Assembly: GCA_014858325.1 (NCBI GenBank)
Contig: RKCM01000104.1
Location: 1 to 5,981 of the forward strand
DNA: 5,981 nt
Reading direction: 5' to 3'
Source of the DNA: Oscillospiraceae bacterium
Lineage (GTDB): Bacteria > Bacillota > Clostridia > Oscillospirales > Ruminococcaceae
Part shown: positions 4,729 through 5,981 of the stretch, in pieces
How positions within the stretch are numbered: the first letter of the stretch is position 1
How the letters are laid out: every line of letters begins with the position of its first letter
Notes under the pieces: model-generated
Database searches by the model: none
What the model was told of the DNA's origin: nothing
Seen by the model: the letters and a program-made list of their open reading frames with translations, nothing else
Position numbers and translations under genes: made by a program

Positions 4729-5981
4729 ATGCTTACTGCAATTACGGGTATCAACTGGGGCGATGAGGGCAAGGGCCGTATGGTGGACCTGATCAGCCAG
4801 GAATACGACATTGTGGCTCGCTATCAGGGCGGCAACAATGCCGGACACACCGTGAAGAATGAGCGGGGCAAGTTCGTGCTGAACCTGCTGCCCTCCGGCA
4901 TCCTGCGCCCCAACGTCGTCTGCGTGATGGGCAACGGCATGGTCATCGACCCGCACCACCTGGCGGGCGAGATCGAGAACCTGCGCAAGCAGGGCGTTGA
5001 GATCAGCCCCGCCAACCTGAAGATCTCCGACCGCGCCACCATCACCATGCCCTACCATGTGGAGCAGGATGGTCTGGAGGAGGCCCGTCTGGCCAAGACC
5101 GGCGCACAGTTCGGCTCCACCAAGCGCGGCATCGCCTACGCCTACGGCGACAAATATATGAAGAAGACCCTCCGCATGGGCGATCTGCTCCATCTGGACG
5201 AGTCCGTCCGTAAGCGCCTGGTCACCATGGTCGATTCCAAGAACCTCGTCATGGTGGGCAGCTACAATGCAAAGCCCATCAGCGTGGACGAGATGTGGGC
5301 ATGGCTGGAGCAGTACGCCGCCATCTTCAAGGATTACATCTGCGATGCAGGCCAGTTCCTGGCCGACGCCGATGCTGCCGGCAAAAAGATCCTGTTTGAG
5401 GCCCAGCTGGGCGCGCTGCGCGACATCGATTTCGGCATCTACCCCTACACCACCTCCTCCAACGTCATCGGCGCTTACGCCCCCATCGGCGCAGGCATCC
5501 CGGGCCACAAGCTGCACAACTCCATCGGCGTCATGAAGGCTTACTCCTCCTGCGTCGGCGACGGCCCCTTCACGACCGAGCTGGCCATGACCGAGGAGGA
5601 AAAGCACGCTCTGCGGGAGGCCGGCCATGAGTACGGCGCCGCCACCGGCCGTCCCCGCCGCGTGGGCCCCATCGATCTGGTGGCAAGCCGCTATGGCGTC
5701 TTCTGCCAGGGCTGCGACGAGGTGGCTCTGACTCTGCTGGACGTGCTGGACTACATGGAGCAGATCCCCATGGTCACCGCTTACAAGCTCAGCGACGGCA
5801 CCACCACCACCCGCTTCCCCATGGGTGAGGCACTGGATACCGCACAGCCCGTGGTGGAGTATCTGCCCGGCTGGCACTGCGACATCACCGCCGCCCGCAA
5901 GTGGGAAGACCTGCCCAAGGAGGCCCAGAACTACGTCGAGTATCTGGAAAAGGCCGTGGGCTGCAAGATCACCTATATCTC
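4729..5981 (+). CDS. purA: Adenylosuccinate synthetase PurA, truncated at the window edge
   Basis: 417 codons are visible, and the reading frame is still open at the right edge. Family lengths near 425 imply that only about ten residues are missing. The enzyme joins IMP and aspartate using GTP to form adenylosuccinate, the first committed step to AMP. Landmarks are the P-loop GINWGDEGKGRMVDL (residues 7-21; catalytic Asp12), RYQGGNNAGHTV (31-42; catalytic His40), FGSTKRGIAYAYGDK (128-142), KAYSSCVGDGPFTTE (270-284) and ATGRPRRVGPID (305-316; the two IMP-loop arginines are present). Several positions depart from the Escherichia coli form (QWGDEGKGK, TTGRGIGPAYEDK, AYxTRVG). As I recall, such variants typify a clostridial subfamily, so activity is expected. 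AAAGAGG (4713-4719) precedes the ATG by nine bases. It has its own promoter and long leader. Confidence 0.95.
   Translation, partial: MLTAITGINWGDEGKGRMVDLISQEYDIVARYQGGNNAGHTVKNERGKFVLNLLPSGILRPNVVCVMGNGMVIDPHHLAGEIENLRKQGVEISPANLKISDRATITMPYHVEQDGLEEARLAKTGAQFGSTKRGIAYAYGDKYMKKTLRMGDLLHLDESVRKRLVTMVDSKNLVMVGSYNAKPISVDEMWAWLEQYAAIFKDYICDAGQFLADADAAGKKILFEAQLGALRDIDFGIYPYTTSSNVIGAYAPIGAGIPGHKLHNSIGVMKAYSSCVGDGPFTTELAMTEEEKHALREAGHEYGAATGRPRRVGPIDLVASRYGVFCQGCDEVALTLLDVLDYMEQIPMVTAYKLSDGTTTTRFPMGEALDTAQPVVEYLPGWHCDITAARKWEDLPKEAQNYVEYLEKAVGCKITYI

Noticed and set aside
4720..5877. 385-residue minus-strand open frame opposite purA
   Set aside because: It is the antisense shadow of a strongly conserved enzyme and has no plausible protein family.

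Overview
The window is a GC-rich, anaerobe-type chromosomal segment with strong G/C-ending codon use. An Rnf complex, a clostridial-type adenylosuccinate synthetase, a DUF896 protein and an intergenic palindrome of a kind I associate with gut Oscillospiraceae together suggest a Faecalibacterium/Gemmiger-like member of the Clostridia. That placement is an inference from gene content and composition; no rRNA or other marker is present.

Layout. (1) Bases 1-2295 hold the 3' end of an rnf operon on the + strand: the last codons of a gene that is probably rnfG, then complete rnfE, rnfA and rnfB, tightly packed and closed by a textbook intrinsic terminator. The encoded subunits belong to the membrane ferredoxin:NAD+ oxidoreductase that couples electron transfer to Na+ or H+ export. 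(2) Bases 2296-3585 hold an extended -10 promoter and a 382-residue major facilitator superfamily transporter of unknown substrate. (3) Bases 3588-3674 form an 81-bp nested palindrome between convergent genes. It resembles a dispersed MITE/REP-type repeat and carries a T-tract suited to terminating the minus-strand gene queH. (4) Bases 3679-4570 hold divergent queH (minus, final step of queuosine synthesis) and a small DUF896 gene (plus), with overlapping promoters in a 73-bp gap. (5) Bases 4567-5981 hold a strong promoter lying across the DUF896 stop codon, a roughly 125-nt leader that can fold into an interrupted rod, and purA, cut by the window edge just before its C-terminus.

The genes are ordinary housekeeping and energy genes, and I see no undescribed multi-gene system. 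The places most worth a second look are non-coding: the foldable purA leader, the palindromic repeat/terminator, and the interlocked queH/DUF896 promoters. A near-identical internal DNA duplication in the ferredoxin part of rnfB is also notable.
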